Source: an uncultured Oscillospiraceae bacterium (GTDB lineage Bacteria > Bacillota > Clostridia > Oscillospirales > Oscillospiraceae). From it: a stretch of DNA of 64,000 nucleotides. The stretch is from NCBI GenBank assembly GCA_910577915.1, contig CAJTOM010000002.1:1-64000 (forward strand), written 5' to 3'. The notes below the pieces were generated by a model. It was not told the origin of the DNA and ran no database searches. It worked only from the letters and a program-made list of their open reading frames with translations. Shown here in pieces: positions 1 to 8,159 of the stretch; within the stretch, counting starts at the first letter, position 1, and every line of letters begins with the position of its first letter. The position numbers were made by a program, and so were the translations under genes.

Positions 1-20
1 GATGTGGCCGTGCAGAATCC

Positions 21-39
21 TGGGGCCGCGTAGGCCCCA
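21..39. other. Short palindrome at the window edge, beyond the thiI stop
   Basis: The first 93 bases hold no gene. TGGGGCC and GGCCCCA form a 7-bp hairpin with a 5-base spacer, followed by more GC-rich self-complementary sequence up to the thiI stop. There is no T-run on the minus-strand side, so it is at best a weak terminator for thiI. Confidence 0.3.
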
Positions 40-93
40 CAAGCGGTAGGGCTGCGCCGCAGCTCCCCCTCGCGCCCGGAGGGCGCGGCGCCC

Positions 94-1272
94 CTAGTCC
101 TCCATTGCCACCTGCACCCTCTCGATGCCCGCCAGCGCCCGTTCCACAAGCCCCTCCACATCCAGCGCCTTCTCATACTCCCTCACCTCATCCAAGTGGG
201 GGTGCGTTTTAGGATGCCGGGGCGTAAACACCGTACAGCAGTCCTCAAAGGGCTGAATGGAGGTCTCAAAGGTACCGATCCTCCGGGAGAGCAAAACAAT
301 CTCCTGTTTGTCCATGCCGATGACCGGCCGGAGCACCGGCAGCTCACATACCTCGTCGGATACCGCCAGCGCGTCCATGGTCTGGCTGGCCACCTGGCCA
401 AGGCTCTCGCCGGTGACCAGGGCCTTGGCCCCCGTCCGCCGCGCCACCGCCTGGGCCAGGCGCATCATAAACCGGCGCATGATGAGGGTGAAGTGGTCCT
501 CCGGGCAGTCCCTCCGGATGGCCTCCTGGATCTCCGTGAAGGGGACGATGTGCAGCTTCATCCGCCCGCACCAGGGGGTCAGCTCCCTGGCCAGCTGCTT
601 GACCTTGTCCAGGGCCTGCTGGGAGGTGTAGGGCGGGGAGAAGAAGTGGACCAGCTCCAGCTGTACCCCCCGCTTGGCGATCATGTAGGAGGCCGCCGGG
701 CTGTCGATGCCGCCGCTGAGCAGGCTCACCGCCGTGCCCCCCATGCCGATGGGCAGCCCCCCCGCCCCCGGCTCGCTGGGCCCGTGGACGTAGGCCGCCT
801 TCTCCCGGACCTCCACGTGGACGCACAGCTGGGGGCTGTGCACGTCCACCTTCAGGTGGGGGTAGGCGTCGTGGAGGAGCCCCCCCACGTACTGGCTGAT
901 CTCCATGCTGTTCATGGGGAAGTGCTTGTCCGCCCGCTTGGTCTCCACCTTGAAGGTCGCCGCCTCCCGCAGCTGTCCGTCCAGGTAGTGCCGGGCGCAG
1001 TGGAAGATGGCGTCCTTGTCCTTGGGGCAGGAGCGGGCCCTGGTGGCGGCGATGATGCCGAACACCTGCTTGCAGGCGGCGTAGGCCCCGTCCAGGTCGC
1101 AGCTCTCCCCCTGGGGCTCCACATAGATGGTGCTCTGCTTGGAGTAGACGTGAAAACTGCCGTAGTGCTGGAGCCGGCGGCGGATGTTGGACACCAGCTT
1201 ATCCTCGAAGGAGCGGCGGTTGAGCCCCTTGAGCACCACCTCCCCCAGCTTCAGCAGGATGATCTCGTTCAT
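94..1272 (-). CDS. thiI: tRNA 4-thiouridine synthase ThiI
   Basis: The 392-residue cytosolic protein should transfer sulfur, passed as persulfide from a cysteine desulfurase, to uridine 8 of tRNA; in many bacteria it also supplies sulfur for the thiazole of thiamine. The N-terminal 60 or so residues and the following THUMP region fit the family. The PP-loop ATP pyrophosphatase motif (LLSGGIDSPAA) lies near residues 182-192. The protein ends near residue 390, so it lacks the C-terminal rhodanese domain of the E. coli enzyme, as is usual in Firmicutes. It has its own promoter about 30 bases upstream. The usual partner nifS/iscS is not adjacent; the only desulfurase-like gene here is at 17.2 kb, and pairing them would be a guess. 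Confidence 0.95.
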   Translation of the reverse strand: MNEIILLKLGEVVLKGLNRRSFEDKLVSNIRRRLQHYGSFHVYSKQSTIYVEPQGESCDLDGAYAACKQVFGIIAATRARSCPKDKDAIFHCARHYLDGQLREAATFKVETKRADKHFPMNSMEISQYVGGLLHDAYPHLKVDVHSPQLCVHVEVREKAAYVHGPSEPGAGGLPIGMGGTAVSLLSGGIDSPAASYMIAKRGVQLELVHFFSPPYTSQQALDKVKQLARELTPWCGRMKLHIVPFTEIQEAIRRDCPEDHFTLIMRRFMMRLAQAVARRTGAKALVTGESLGQVASQTMDALAVSDEVCELPVLRPVIGMDKQEIVLLSRRIGTFETSIQPFEDCCTVFTPRHPKTHPHLDEVREYEKALDVEGLVERALAGIERVQVAMED

Positions 1273-1303
1273 AACCTCAGTTCCTTTCCTCTTTGTCCCC
1301 CCT

Positions 1304-1332
1304 ATTATAGCCGATGCCGGCCGGATTGTCCA
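1304..1332 (-). promoter_or_regulatory. Sigma-A-type promoter of thiI
   Basis: On the minus strand TGGACA (1327-1332) and TATAAT (1304-1309) are separated by exactly 17 bases, with the start codon about 30 bases downstream of the -10 box. Confidence 0.75.
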
Positions 1333-1355
1333 GCGGCGAAGGGCCGGGCGGCCGC

Positions 1356-1391
1356 AAAAAAACGGGACTGACCGGCCGCCCCGTCAGTCCC
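1356..1391 (-). terminator. Rho-independent terminator of the Xre gene
   Basis: On the minus strand GGGACTGAC and GTCAGTCCC form a perfect 9-bp stem followed by GTTTTTTT. The left arm overlaps the stop codon of the Xre regulator gene. Confidence 0.85.
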
Positions 1392-1689
1392 GCCTGCGCA
1401 TCACGTCCACCAGGCGCTCCACCGCCTCCCGTTCCTCCTCCGTCAGCCCGGCGGTGTGGATGACGTCCGCCTCCCCCCGCTGGGGGAATACCAGCGCGTC
1501 CACGGAGAAGTCCAGCAGCTCCATCATCATAAACAGCAGGGGCACCGACGGCTTTCTGCGGGCGCTCTCCAAGTTTTTCAGATGGATGGGGGTGATGTCC
1601 AGCAGCTCCGCCAGGGCCTCCTGGGTCAGCCCCCTGCGCATACGGGCGGCCCGTATGGCCTCGCCCAGCTCCCATTTCTCTGCACTCAT
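1384..1689 (-). CDS. Xre-family helix-turn-helix regulator
   Basis: This is a 101-residue DNA-binding protein. Residues 8-65 form a Cro/C1-type helix-turn-helix (GLTQEALAELLDITPIHLKNLE, given here by its key residues T-Q-E-A-L and H-L-K-N-L-E). A short charged tail rich in Glu and Arg follows and could mediate dimerisation. The gene is transcribed away from the small membrane protein gene at 1798. The 108-base gap between them holds two back-to-back promoters and nested inverted repeats, so autoregulation and control of the divergent gene are likely. The target signal is unknown. Confidence 0.8.
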   Translation of the reverse strand: MSAEKWELGEAIRAARMRRGLTQEALAELLDITPIHLKNLESARRKPSVPLLFMMMELLDFSVDALVFPQRGEADVIHTAGLTEEEREAVERLVDVMRRRD

Positions 1690-1709
1690 TTCTCTCAGCT
1701 CCCTTTGTC

Positions 1710-1786
1710 GTTATCTTACAGACAACTTTCCCGCTTGCAAATTGTCTAAAAGAATACTATAATATATTCTTATAGATAACCAAAGG
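1710..1786. promoter_or_regulatory. Divergent promoters sharing one -35 box, with nested inverted repeats
   Basis: The palindrome TTGCAA (1735-1740) can serve as -35 on both strands. Rightward it is 17 bases from TATAAT (1758-1763). Leftward it is 16 bases from TAAGAT (plus-strand ATCTTA, 1713-1718). AGACAACTT and AAATTGTCT flank the shared box as an imperfect inverted repeat, and GTTATCT / AGATAAC form an outer pair. This is a compact operator region, most likely bound by the Xre protein encoded at 1384-1689. Confidence 0.65.
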
Positions 1787-1797
1787 AGAGACCAGTT

Positions 1798-2364
1798 ATG
1801 CCCATCGCCATATGTCTTTTTCTGCTTGCCGCCGCGCTGGTGCTGGCGGCGCTTCTGCGGAGCCCCCAACGTGGGACGGCCGCCCCGCCGCCGGCCGCTC
1901 CCCGCCCGCCGGAGATCGAACCCGCCGACGCGGAGCGGCTGGGAGAGGTGATCGAGCTGCTGCGGGCGGTGATGGACCACGGGGAGCTGGGGGGACCCGG
2001 CTACATCACGGTGCGGTTTCCGCCCCTCGACGGCGGTGCGCCCACGGTGACGGCTCAGTACCCCAACATCAACGAGACCCTCTACCGCCGGACCGTCCGC
2101 CGGGAGCTGGACCGGGCGGAGCTGGAGGCGGCGGGGGTACCGGGAGCCCTCTTTGCCCACAGCCCGGCCTTTGCCGCCGAGAGCGGCGGCGTGGTGGTCC
2201 TCACCGCCGAGGTCCGCGGCCTGACCCCGGATCTGGCGGCGGGCATGGCCGACCGGCGGCGGCGGGGCCCTCTGCTGGCGGCCCTGGCGGAGGCGCTGGA
2301 GGGCGGGGACCTGTCCGTGCGGGCGCTGGGCCAGGAGCTGCTGGTGGAGTGCCGGCGGCGCTGA
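1798..2364 (+). CDS. Small N-terminally anchored membrane protein, function unknown
   Basis: The 188-residue protein begins with a hydrophobic segment (residues 3-20, Ala/Leu/Val-rich) that should anchor it in the membrane. A Pro/Ala-rich linker and a mixed alpha/beta soluble part of about 145 residues follow. A good ribosome site (AAAGGAGA) lies 8 bases before the ATG. I do not recognise the soluble domain. The gene is divergent from the Xre regulator and shares its operator region, so it is probably that regulator's target. It is followed after 69 bases by the thioesterase gene, with no terminator in between, so the two may be cotranscribed. Confidence 0.6.
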   Translation: MPIAICLFLLAAALVLAALLRSPQRGTAAPPPAAPRPPEIEPADAERLGEVIELLRAVMDHGELGGPGYITVRFPPLDGGAPTVTAQYPNINETLYRRTVRRELDRAELEAAGVPGALFAHSPAFAAESGGVVVLTAEVRGLTPDLAAGMADRRRRGPLLAALAEALEGGDLSVRALGQELLVECRRR

Positions 2365-2433
2365 GCCGCCCCTTGAGAAACTGCCGCCGGTGTGCTATAC
2401 TGGAGCAAAATCTACAAAAGCGAGGTTATGCCT

Positions 2434-2853
2434 ATGACGCCCTGCCGCCACCGCGTGAACTACTACGAGACCGACAAGATGGGGATCACCCACCACGCCA
2501 ACTATCTCCACTGGATGGAGGAGGCCCGCGTCGACTTTCTGGACCAGCTGGGCTGGAGCTACGCCCGGCTGGAGGAGCTGGGGGTGTTTTCCCCGGTCAC
2601 CTCTCTGGAATGCGCCTACCGCGCCCCCACCACCTTCGGCGACCTGGTGGACGTGACCGTCGCCGTCCGGGAGTACCGGGGGGCCCGGCTGGTGGTGGGC
2701 TATGAGATGCGCCGGGCGGACGGAACCCTGGTGCTCACCGGCACGTCCTCCCACTGCTTTCTGGACCGGGAGGGCCGTCTGCTGCGGCTGAAGAAGGTGC
2801 TGCCCGGCCTCGACGCCCTGCTGCGCCGGCTGGCGGAGGAGGCGCGGCGCTGA
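2434..2853 (+). CDS. YbgC-like acyl-CoA thioesterase (4HBT hot-dog fold)
   Basis: The protein is about 139 residues of hot-dog fold that hydrolyses acyl-CoA thioesters in the cytosol. The family motif is clear near the start: Tyr-Tyr-x-Thr-Asp-x-Met-Gly-x-x-x-His-x-Asn-Tyr followed by Trp-Met-Glu-Glu-Ala-Arg, with the Asp as the probable catalytic residue. The second half carries the usual beta-strands (YRGARLVVGYEM). The frame is open from a GTG at 2392, but GAGG at 2422-2425 sits 8 bases from the ATG at 2434 and too close to the ATG at 2428, so 2434 is preferred. The physiological substrate cannot be told from sequence. Confidence 0.88.
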   Translation: MTPCRHRVNYYETDKMGITHHANYLHWMEEARVDFLDQLGWSYARLEELGVFSPVTSLECAYRAPTTFGDLVDVTVAVREYRGARLVVGYEMRRADGTLVLTGTSSHCFLDREGRLLRLKKVLPGLDALLRRLAEEARR

Positions 2854-2889
2854 AAAGGGCGGACCCGCTCCGGCGGGTCCGCCCTTTTT
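2853..2889. terminator. Bidirectional rho-independent terminator
   Basis: AAAGGGCGGACCCGC and GCGGGTCCGCCCTTT pair around a 4-base loop, with T and A runs on either side. It serves the thioesterase gene on the plus strand and the zinc-ribbon gene on the minus strand. Confidence 0.92.
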
Positions 2890-2897
2890 CCGATGGA

Positions 2898-3326
2898 TCA
2901 GCTCTTCCCTATGATCTTGCCGCCGCACTTGGGGCAGGTAATCTCAATGCGCCCCTTGCCCGCCGGCACCCGGCAGATGGCGCCGCAGCTCTTGCAGGTG
3001 AAATACCGGTGCTCCCTGTCTCTCCGGCGCTGCCGGGCCCCCTGGAGGCGGCCCTTGAGGGGGAGCCACCAGCCCAGAAACCGCTGGTTCTCCGCCCGCC
3101 GCCGGGGCAGGTTTTTGGAGAAGATGCGGAAGATCACCACCGCCGCCAGCAGCAGGGAGAGCATATTGAGGATCCCCGCCGCCAGGGCCTGCCGGGCCAG
3201 CAGCACCTCCAGCAGCCAGATGACCAGATAGAGGGCCAGCAGGGCGGTGTTGAGCTGGTCTGCGCCGTTGCGGCCGTACATAAACCGGGCCAGGGAGCTG
3301 CTCATCCGATACAAGAAGTTCCGCAT
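2898..3326 (-). CDS. Membrane protein with C-terminal zinc ribbon
   Basis: The 142-residue protein has two hydrophobic segments (about residues 27-47 and 50-68), a basic stretch with several Arg residues, and a C-terminal zinc ribbon with CKSC (near residue 112) and CPKCGG (near residue 131), which supply the four metal ligands. The frame extends 25 codons further upstream, but GAGG lies 8 bases before the ATG at 3326 and the extension has no ribosome site. Such proteins are common and uncharacterised in Clostridia. The ribbon probably faces the cytosol. It is convergent with the thioesterase gene and shares its terminator. Confidence 0.7.
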   Translation of the reverse strand: MRNFLYRMSSSLARFMYGRNGADQLNTALLALYLVIWLLEVLLARQALAAGILNMLSLLLAAVVIFRIFSKNLPRRRAENQRFLGWWLPLKGRLQGARQRRRDREHRYFTCKSCGAICRVPAGKGRIEITCPKCGGKIIGKS

Positions 3327-3429
3327 GGAGAGGACCTCATTTCTATCAGCGTTTATTCCAGTATAGCGGGCAATTGTGAACAAATAAAGATCCGCCGGCA
3401 AAATAGCGCCAAGAATTTCCTGCCATATT

Positions 3430-4296
3430 TCAGTGGCTGTGTCCGAAGATCAGCGCCATGCCCAGCAGCATTCCCAGCATGGTGGCCACGCCGCTGAGCT
3501 TGTGCTGCCACAGATGCTCCGCCTCGGGCAGCAGCTCACCGAAGATGACGTACAGCATAGCCCCGGCGGCGAAGCTGAGGGAGACGGTCAGCAGCAGCGG
3601 GTTCATGGCTCCCGCGGAGTAGCCCAGCAGAGCGCCCAGGATGGTGGGCAGGCCGCTGAGGGCGGCCACGCCGGCGGCGCCCGCCGGCCGGGAGCCCCCG
3701 GACAGCATGGGCGCGGCGATGGCCATCCCCTCGGGGATGTTGTGCAGGCCGATGATGAGGGCCGCCAGCACGCCGCCGTGTCCCGCCGCCTGGGCGGGGG
3801 CGGCGAAGGTGGCCCCGATGGCCATCCCCACCGGCATGTTGTGCAGCGCCACCGCCGCCGCCAGCACCAGCCCCGCTGTGTGCAGGGTGTGGTGGCCGCA
3901 GGCGCAGGGGGCCCCGTTGTCGCGCCCTAGGCGGACGCCGCCGTGGGCGTGGTCTGCATCCTCCCCGTGGGCGTGGTCCTCCCCGTGGCCGCCGTGGGCG
4001 TGGCCGTGGGAGTGGGAGTGGTGGGCCTGCCGGTCGATCCAGCAGTTGAGCAGGTAGGTGCACAGAAAGCCGATGGCCAGCCAGCACAGCACCGGCAGAG
4101 CCCCGCCGCCCTCCATGGCGTCCCCCACCAGATCGAAGCACACCACGCTGAGCATGACCCCGGCGGTGAAGCGCAGCAGCAGGCTCACCGCCCGGTCGGA
4201 GGGGCTGTGGACCGCCGCCGCCAGGCAGCCGCCCAGGGCCAGCCCGCCCACGCCGGTCAGGGTGGTGATGAAAAGGATGGTCAAGTAGATATTCAT
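3430..4296 (-). CDS. ZIP-family divalent metal transporter
   Basis: The 288-residue inner-membrane protein probably moves zinc or related divalent cations into the cytosol. About eight hydrophobic segments are visible. Between the third and fourth lies a histidine-rich loop (residues about 90-135, repeats of His-Ser, His-Gly and Asp-His), the classic ZIP variable loop. The metal-binding helices carry HNMPVG and HNIPEG, the binuclear site of the family. The ribosome site GAGGAG precedes the ATG. The gene stands alone, and no zinc-responsive operator was recognised. The exact metal is not deducible. Confidence 0.93.
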   Translation of the reverse strand: MNIYLTILFITTLTGVGGLALGGCLAAAVHSPSDRAVSLLLRFTAGVMLSVVCFDLVGDAMEGGGALPVLCWLAIGFLCTYLLNCWIDRQAHHSHSHGHAHGGHGEDHAHGEDADHAHGGVRLGRDNGAPCACGHHTLHTAGLVLAAAVALHNMPVGMAIGATFAAPAQAAGHGGVLAALIIGLHNIPEGMAIAAPMLSGGSRPAGAAGVAALSGLPTILGALLGYSAGAMNPLLLTVSLSFAAGAMLYVIFGELLPEAEHLWQHKLSGVATMLGMLLGMALIFGHSH

Positions 4297-4420
4297 GGAA
4301 AAGCTCCTCAGTCATGGGATATGTTGCAGTATATCTCCTGGCCGGTGGAAAAGTCAAGCCGCAAAATGGCGGACTGCCCGGCGGATGTCCGTCTCCGCCT
4401 GTTTTTTTCGGAGAAAATGA

Positions 4421-4449
4421 TTGTCCCCGGCGGAAAACTGTGATAAGAT
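4421..4449 (+). promoter_or_regulatory. Sigma-A-type promoter of pepF
   Basis: TTGTCC (4421-4426) and TAAGAT (4444-4449) with a 17-base spacer lie 49 bases before the pepF start. Confidence 0.7.
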
Positions 4450-4498
4450 ACCTCTATACAGTCCGGCCCCCGGCCGGAACATGAACGAGGAGGACACT

Positions 4499-6292
4499 AT
4501 GGAGAAGATTTTGAAGCGCAGCGAGCAGGACGCGTCCAACTGCTGGAGCGTCACGGACCTGTTTCCCAGCGACGAGGCCTGGTCGGCGGAGCTGGAGGCC
4601 TGCCAGAAGCTGCCGGAGCAGCTGAGCGCCTACCGGGGCCGGCTGGGCGAGTCGGCCGAGACCCTGTACGACTATCTGGTTCTCAACGAGAGCGTGAACC
4701 GGCGGGTGGAGTCCCTCTTTGTCTACGCCTTCATCCGCCTGGACGAGGACACCGCGAACCCCGGCTACCAGGCCATGAAGGGCCGCTGCCTCAGCTTCCT
4801 GGTGGAGCTGAGCAGCGCCTCCGCCTTTGAGGGGCCCGAGCTGGTGGCCATCCCCGACGAGACCCTGGACGGCTTCTACGCCCGGAAACCGGAGCTGGAG
4901 AAGTTCCGCCGCTTCCTCACCAAGGCCCGGCTGGAGAAGGACCACATCCTCTCCCCCGCCGAGGAGAACCTGCTGGCCTCCGCCGGCGAGGTGGGCCGGA
5001 GCCCCGGCAACATTTTCAACAGCTTCCACGACGCGGACATGCGCTTCCCCTCCGTCGCCGACAGCCAGGGCAGGGAGCACGCCCTGACCAACGGCTCCTA
5101 CATCTCCCTGATGGAGAGCGGCGACCGGGTGCTGCGTGAGAACGCCTTCAAGGCCTTCTACGGTGTCTACGGCGCGAACCGCAACGCCCTGGCGGCCATG
5201 CTCAACGCCGAGGTGCGCAAGTCCATCTTCTTCTCCCGCGCCCGGAAGTACGAGAGCTCCCTGGCCAGCGCCCTCCACCCGGTGGAGGTGCCCGAGGCGG
5301 TGTACCACAACCTGCTGGAGGCGGTCCACCAGAACCTGGACAAGATGTACCGCTACATGGCCCTGCGCAGGAAGGCCATGGGCCTGGACGAGCTCCATAT
5401 GTACGACATCTACGCCAGCATGCTCCCCGAGGCCGACCAGGTCATCCCCTTCTCCCAGGCCAGGGACGAGGTGCTGGAGGCCATGAAGGTCCTGGGGGAG
5501 GAGTACCACCAGGTGCTCTCCTCCAGCTTCGAGCAGCGCTGGATGGACGTCTACGAGAACGAGGGCAAGCGCTCCGGGGCCTACTCCATCGGCAGCCCTG
5601 TCCACCCCTTCGTGCTGCTCAACCACAAGCCGACCCTCAACAGCGAGTTCACCCTGGCCCACGAAATGGGCCACGCCATGCACTCCTACCTCAGCGACAA
5701 GAACCAGCCCCCGGTCTATGCCGAATACGTGCTGTTTGTGGCGGAGGTGGCCTCCACGTGCAACGAGGCCCTGCTGATGCAGTATCTGCTGAAGCGGACC
5801 ACGGACAAGAAGCAGCGGGCGGTGCTCATCAACTACTTCCTGGAGCAGTTCCGCACCACCCTGTACCGCCAGACCATGTTTGCGGAGTTCGAGCTGAAGA
5901 TCCACCAGCTGGCGGAGACCGGCGAGGCCCTGACGGCGGATGGCCTGTGCGCAATCTACTACCAGCTCAACCGGCTCTACTACGGGGACGGCGTGGTGGC
6001 GGACAAGGAGATCGAGATGGAGTGGTCCCGGATTCCCCACTTCTACCGCCACTTCTACGTCTACCAGTACGCCACCGGCTTCTCCGCCGCCATCGCCCTG
6101 TCCAAGCGGATTCTGGAGGGCGGCGAGCCGGCGGTGCGGGACTATCTGAAGTTCCTCTCCGGCGGCTGCTCCACCGACCCCGTGTCCCTGCTGAAGATGG
6201 CCGGCGTGGACATGTCCACGCCCCAGCCGGTGAACGACGCCCTGGCGCTGTTCGGCGAGCTGATCGAGGAGCTGGAGGCGCTTCTGGCCTGA
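4499..6292 (+). CDS. pepF: Oligoendopeptidase F (M3B zinc metallopeptidase)
   Basis: The 597-residue cytosolic peptidase cleaves short peptides and takes part in peptide recycling. The zinc motif HEMGH is at residues 388-392, followed by the downstream Glu region (EVASTCNEALL) that supplies the third ligand. The all-helical N-terminal half is typical of the M3 family, and the length is normal. The frame is open upstream to 4421, but the ATG at 4499 has GAGGAGG five bases before it and the upstream part overlaps the promoter. The gene is monocistronic between its promoter and the hairpin at 6332. Confidence 0.96.
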   Translation: MEKILKRSEQDASNCWSVTDLFPSDEAWSAELEACQKLPEQLSAYRGRLGESAETLYDYLVLNESVNRRVESLFVYAFIRLDEDTANPGYQAMKGRCLSFLVELSSASAFEGPELVAIPDETLDGFYARKPELEKFRRFLTKARLEKDHILSPAEENLLASAGEVGRSPGNIFNSFHDADMRFPSVADSQGREHALTNGSYISLMESGDRVLRENAFKAFYGVYGANRNALAAMLNAEVRKSIFFSRARKYESSLASALHPVEVPEAVYHNLLEAVHQNLDKMYRYMALRRKAMGLDELHMYDIYASMLPEADQVIPFSQARDEVLEAMKVLGEEYHQVLSSSFEQRWMDVYENEGKRSGAYSIGSPVHPFVLLNHKPTLNSEFTLAHEMGHAMHSYLSDKNQPPVYAEYVLFVAEVASTCNEALLMQYLLKRTTDKKQRAVLINYFLEQFRTTLYRQTMFAEFELKIHQLAETGEALTADGLCAIYYQLNRLYYGDGVVADKEIEMEWSRIPHFYRHFYVYQYATGFSAAIALSKRILEGGEPAVRDYLKFLSGGCSTDPVSLLKMAGVDMSTPQPVNDALALFGELIEELEALLA

Positions 6293-6331
6293 CGCGCCCG
6301 GAAGCCTCCGCCCCCTTCAAAATCACACAAA

Positions 6332-6362
6332 GCGGCCCGGCGGCAATATGCCGCCGGGCCGC
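6332..6362. terminator. Strong hairpin between convergent pepF and ABC exporter genes
   Basis: GCGGCCCGGCGGC pairs perfectly with GCCGCCGGGCCGC around AATAT. The T-run is poor (CGTTCTCGTTT), so it may rely on stem strength. Confidence 0.7.
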
Positions 6363-6387
6363 CCGTTCTCGTTTCAGGGGAATCCGC

Positions 6388-8010
6388 CTATCCCCGCAGG
6401 CCGATTCTCCCGTCCCGCAGCTCCAGCACCGCGTCGGCCAGCCGCTCCGCCTCCTCGGTGGCGTTGTGGGCCACCAGGACCACAGTGACCCCCTCCAGCC
6501 CCAGGACCGTGCGCTCGATGCCCCCGGCGGTGTCCGGGTCCAGGTGGGAGGTGGCCTCGTCCAGCAGGAGCACCGGCGTCCGGCGGGCCAGGGCCCTGGC
6601 CACCACCAGCCGCTGCCGCTCGCCCCCCGACATCCCGGCGGCGTTTTCGCCCACCCTGGTCCGGAGCCCCTCGGGCAGCGCGGCCAGGAACGCCCCCAGC
6701 CCCGCCTCCTCCAGGGCCCGGACCACCCGCTCCTCCTCCATGGGGGCGCAGAGGGCCACGTTGTTGTAGAGGGTGTCGTCGAACACGAAGGGCTCCTGGG
6801 TCATCACGCAGACGCTCCCGGAGACGCTCTCCCGGCACAGCTGCCGCATCTCCGTCCCGCCCAGGGTGATGGACCCCCGGTAGTCCCCCCGCAGCCCCGC
6901 CAGCAGGGAGAGCAGCGTGGACTTCCCGCCGCCGCTGGCCCCCGTCAGCAGGTATTTCCCGCCGGGCTGAAAGGTCCAGGAGACGTGGGACAGCACCGCC
7001 CTCTGCCCGTAGGAGAAGGAGAGGTCCCGCACCTCCAGCGCCCCGCCGGGGCGCGCCGGCCTCTCATCGCCCCCCAGGTCCTCCGGCTGGTCCAGAAGCT
7101 CCCGGAGCTTCTGGGCGGAGACCCGCGCGGTCCGCAGGTCCGCCAGGTTGGCATTGAGGGTGTAGATGGGGCTGCTGATGTAGACAATCAGCTGGGAGGC
7201 GGCCACCACCTGGGCGGTGGACAGCACCCCCGCCAGGGTCAGCGCCCCCCCGAACAGGAAGACCCCCAGGTGGGTGATCCGAGAAAAAATGAAGGACACG
7301 TTGCTGCTGACGGCCTTCAGGGCGTTGGTCCTCCGGCGGCACGCCTCCGCGGCGCCCATGGCGGCGGCGTAGCGCGCACTCATTCTGTCCTCTATGTGGA
7401 AGGTCTTGGCGGTCAGGAAGGCGGCGAGGCTCTCCTTCATGGCCACCAGGTGCCGCTCCTGGGCGTCGGAGTACCGCCGGCCCGCCAGCTCCAGCCTTTT
7501 GGCGAAGAGCAGGGGGACGGCGGTCTGAAGCAGCACGTTGGCCAGCACGAAGGCTCCCAGCAGCCCGTTGGTCCAGAATAAAACGCCTGTCGCCGCCGCC
7601 AGCCGGATCATGGTCATATACAGCTCCAGCAGAACGGAAAAGTAGCTGCCCCGGAGCACGTCCATGTCCGCTGTCAGGTTGGCGATGTAGTCCGCCGTGT
7701 TCCGCCGCGCAAACACGGCGGCGGGCAGGCGGATGATTTTGTGGTGAACGTCGGAGAGCAGGGCGGTCATGACCTGCTCCACCAGCCGGTGGCGGACCAG
7801 CCGGGCCGCCGTATCCACCAGGAAATCCAACAGGATGTAGGCCCCGAAAAAGAGGGCGTAGATCCAGATCTGGTCCAGCTCCCCGTGTGTCCCGTAGTCC
7901 ACGGCGGCGGCCATGGCGGCGGCCGTCACCACAGAGCAGAGGGCGCTGGCGGGGGCGAGGATGGCGTATAGGATCACAGGAACTTTCTTTATGAACAGAT
8001 AACGGTACAT
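6388..8010 (-). CDS. ABC exporter, fused permease and ATPase
   Basis: The 540-residue half-transporter should dimerise in the membrane. Six hydrophobic helices fill residues about 10-300. The ATPase domain has Walker A (GASGGGKST, near 355), the signature SGGERQR (near 462) and Walker B (VLLLDEATSHLD, near 482). There is no C39 peptidase domain, so it would not itself process a leader peptide. It is translated 63 bases after a 21-residue micropeptide from a promoter whose -10 box is at 8160-8165. Neighbours across the divergent gap are a YhfC-type protease and a membrane-anchored MerR regulator. The substrate is unknown: a drug, a lipid or the micropeptide itself are all possible. Confidence 0.92.
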   Translation of the reverse strand: MYRYLFIKKVPVILYAILAPASALCSVVTAAAMAAAVDYGTHGELDQIWIYALFFGAYILLDFLVDTAARLVRHRLVEQVMTALLSDVHHKIIRLPAAVFARRNTADYIANLTADMDVLRGSYFSVLLELYMTMIRLAAATGVLFWTNGLLGAFVLANVLLQTAVPLLFAKRLELAGRRYSDAQERHLVAMKESLAAFLTAKTFHIEDRMSARYAAAMGAAEACRRRTNALKAVSSNVSFIFSRITHLGVFLFGGALTLAGVLSTAQVVAASQLIVYISSPIYTLNANLADLRTARVSAQKLRELLDQPEDLGGDERPARPGGALEVRDLSFSYGQRAVLSHVSWTFQPGGKYLLTGASGGGKSTLLSLLAGLRGDYRGSITLGGTEMRQLCRESVSGSVCVMTQEPFVFDDTLYNNVALCAPMEEERVVRALEEAGLGAFLAALPEGLRTRVGENAAGMSGGERQRLVVARALARRTPVLLLDEATSHLDPDTAGGIERTVLGLEGVTVVLVAHNATEEAERLADAVLELRDGRIGLRG

Positions 8011-8037
8011 AGAACCTCCTGACTTGTCAGATTGCCG

Positions 8038-8063
8038 AGGCCGCGTGCCGGTGCGCGCGGCCT
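8038..8063 (-). repeat. Hairpin between micropeptide and ABC exporter genes
   Basis: AGGCCGCG and CGCGGCCT form an 8-bp stem with a 10-base loop, immediately after the micropeptide stop and before the ribosome site of the exporter. There is no T-run. It could couple exporter translation to micropeptide translation or process the message. Confidence 0.45.
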
Positions 8064-8073
8064 GTACGTTCCG

Positions 8074-8139
8074 TTACCTGTTCACGATGGGATACTGCGG
8101 GTAAGCCGCCCGGGTGAGCCGTCCTTCGATGTCGTCCAC
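8074..8139 (-). CDS. 21-residue micropeptide upstream of the ABC exporter
   Basis: A GTG-initiated frame encodes 21 residues, starting MDDIEGR and ending YPQYPIVNR. It has one of the best ribosome sites in the window: AAAAGGAGGTGA, with 7 bases between GGAGG and the GTG. The -10 box TATACT lies just upstream, so the message would begin almost at the ribosome site. The C-terminal half is rich in aromatic residues and proline and has no cysteine. It lies 63 bases before the exporter and in the same direction. It could be a regulatory leader peptide, an exported signal or a small membrane-associated peptide. Expression is unproven. Confidence 0.55.
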   Translation of the reverse strand: MDDIEGRLTRAAYPQYPIVNR

Positions 8140-8159
8140 GCCCTCACCTCCTTTTCCAC

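Noticed and set aside
3943..4057. Short tandem-like GTGGGCGTGG runs in the ZIP gene as a DNA repeat or CRISPR-like array
   Set aside because: They encode the His-rich loop of the transporter; unit length and spacing are irregular. No CRISPR array was seen anywhere in the window.
4454..6052. A 532-codon minus-strand frame covering pepF
   Set aside because: It is the antisense shadow of pepF in GC-rich DNA: Val/Gly/His-rich, no domain, and pepF is certain.
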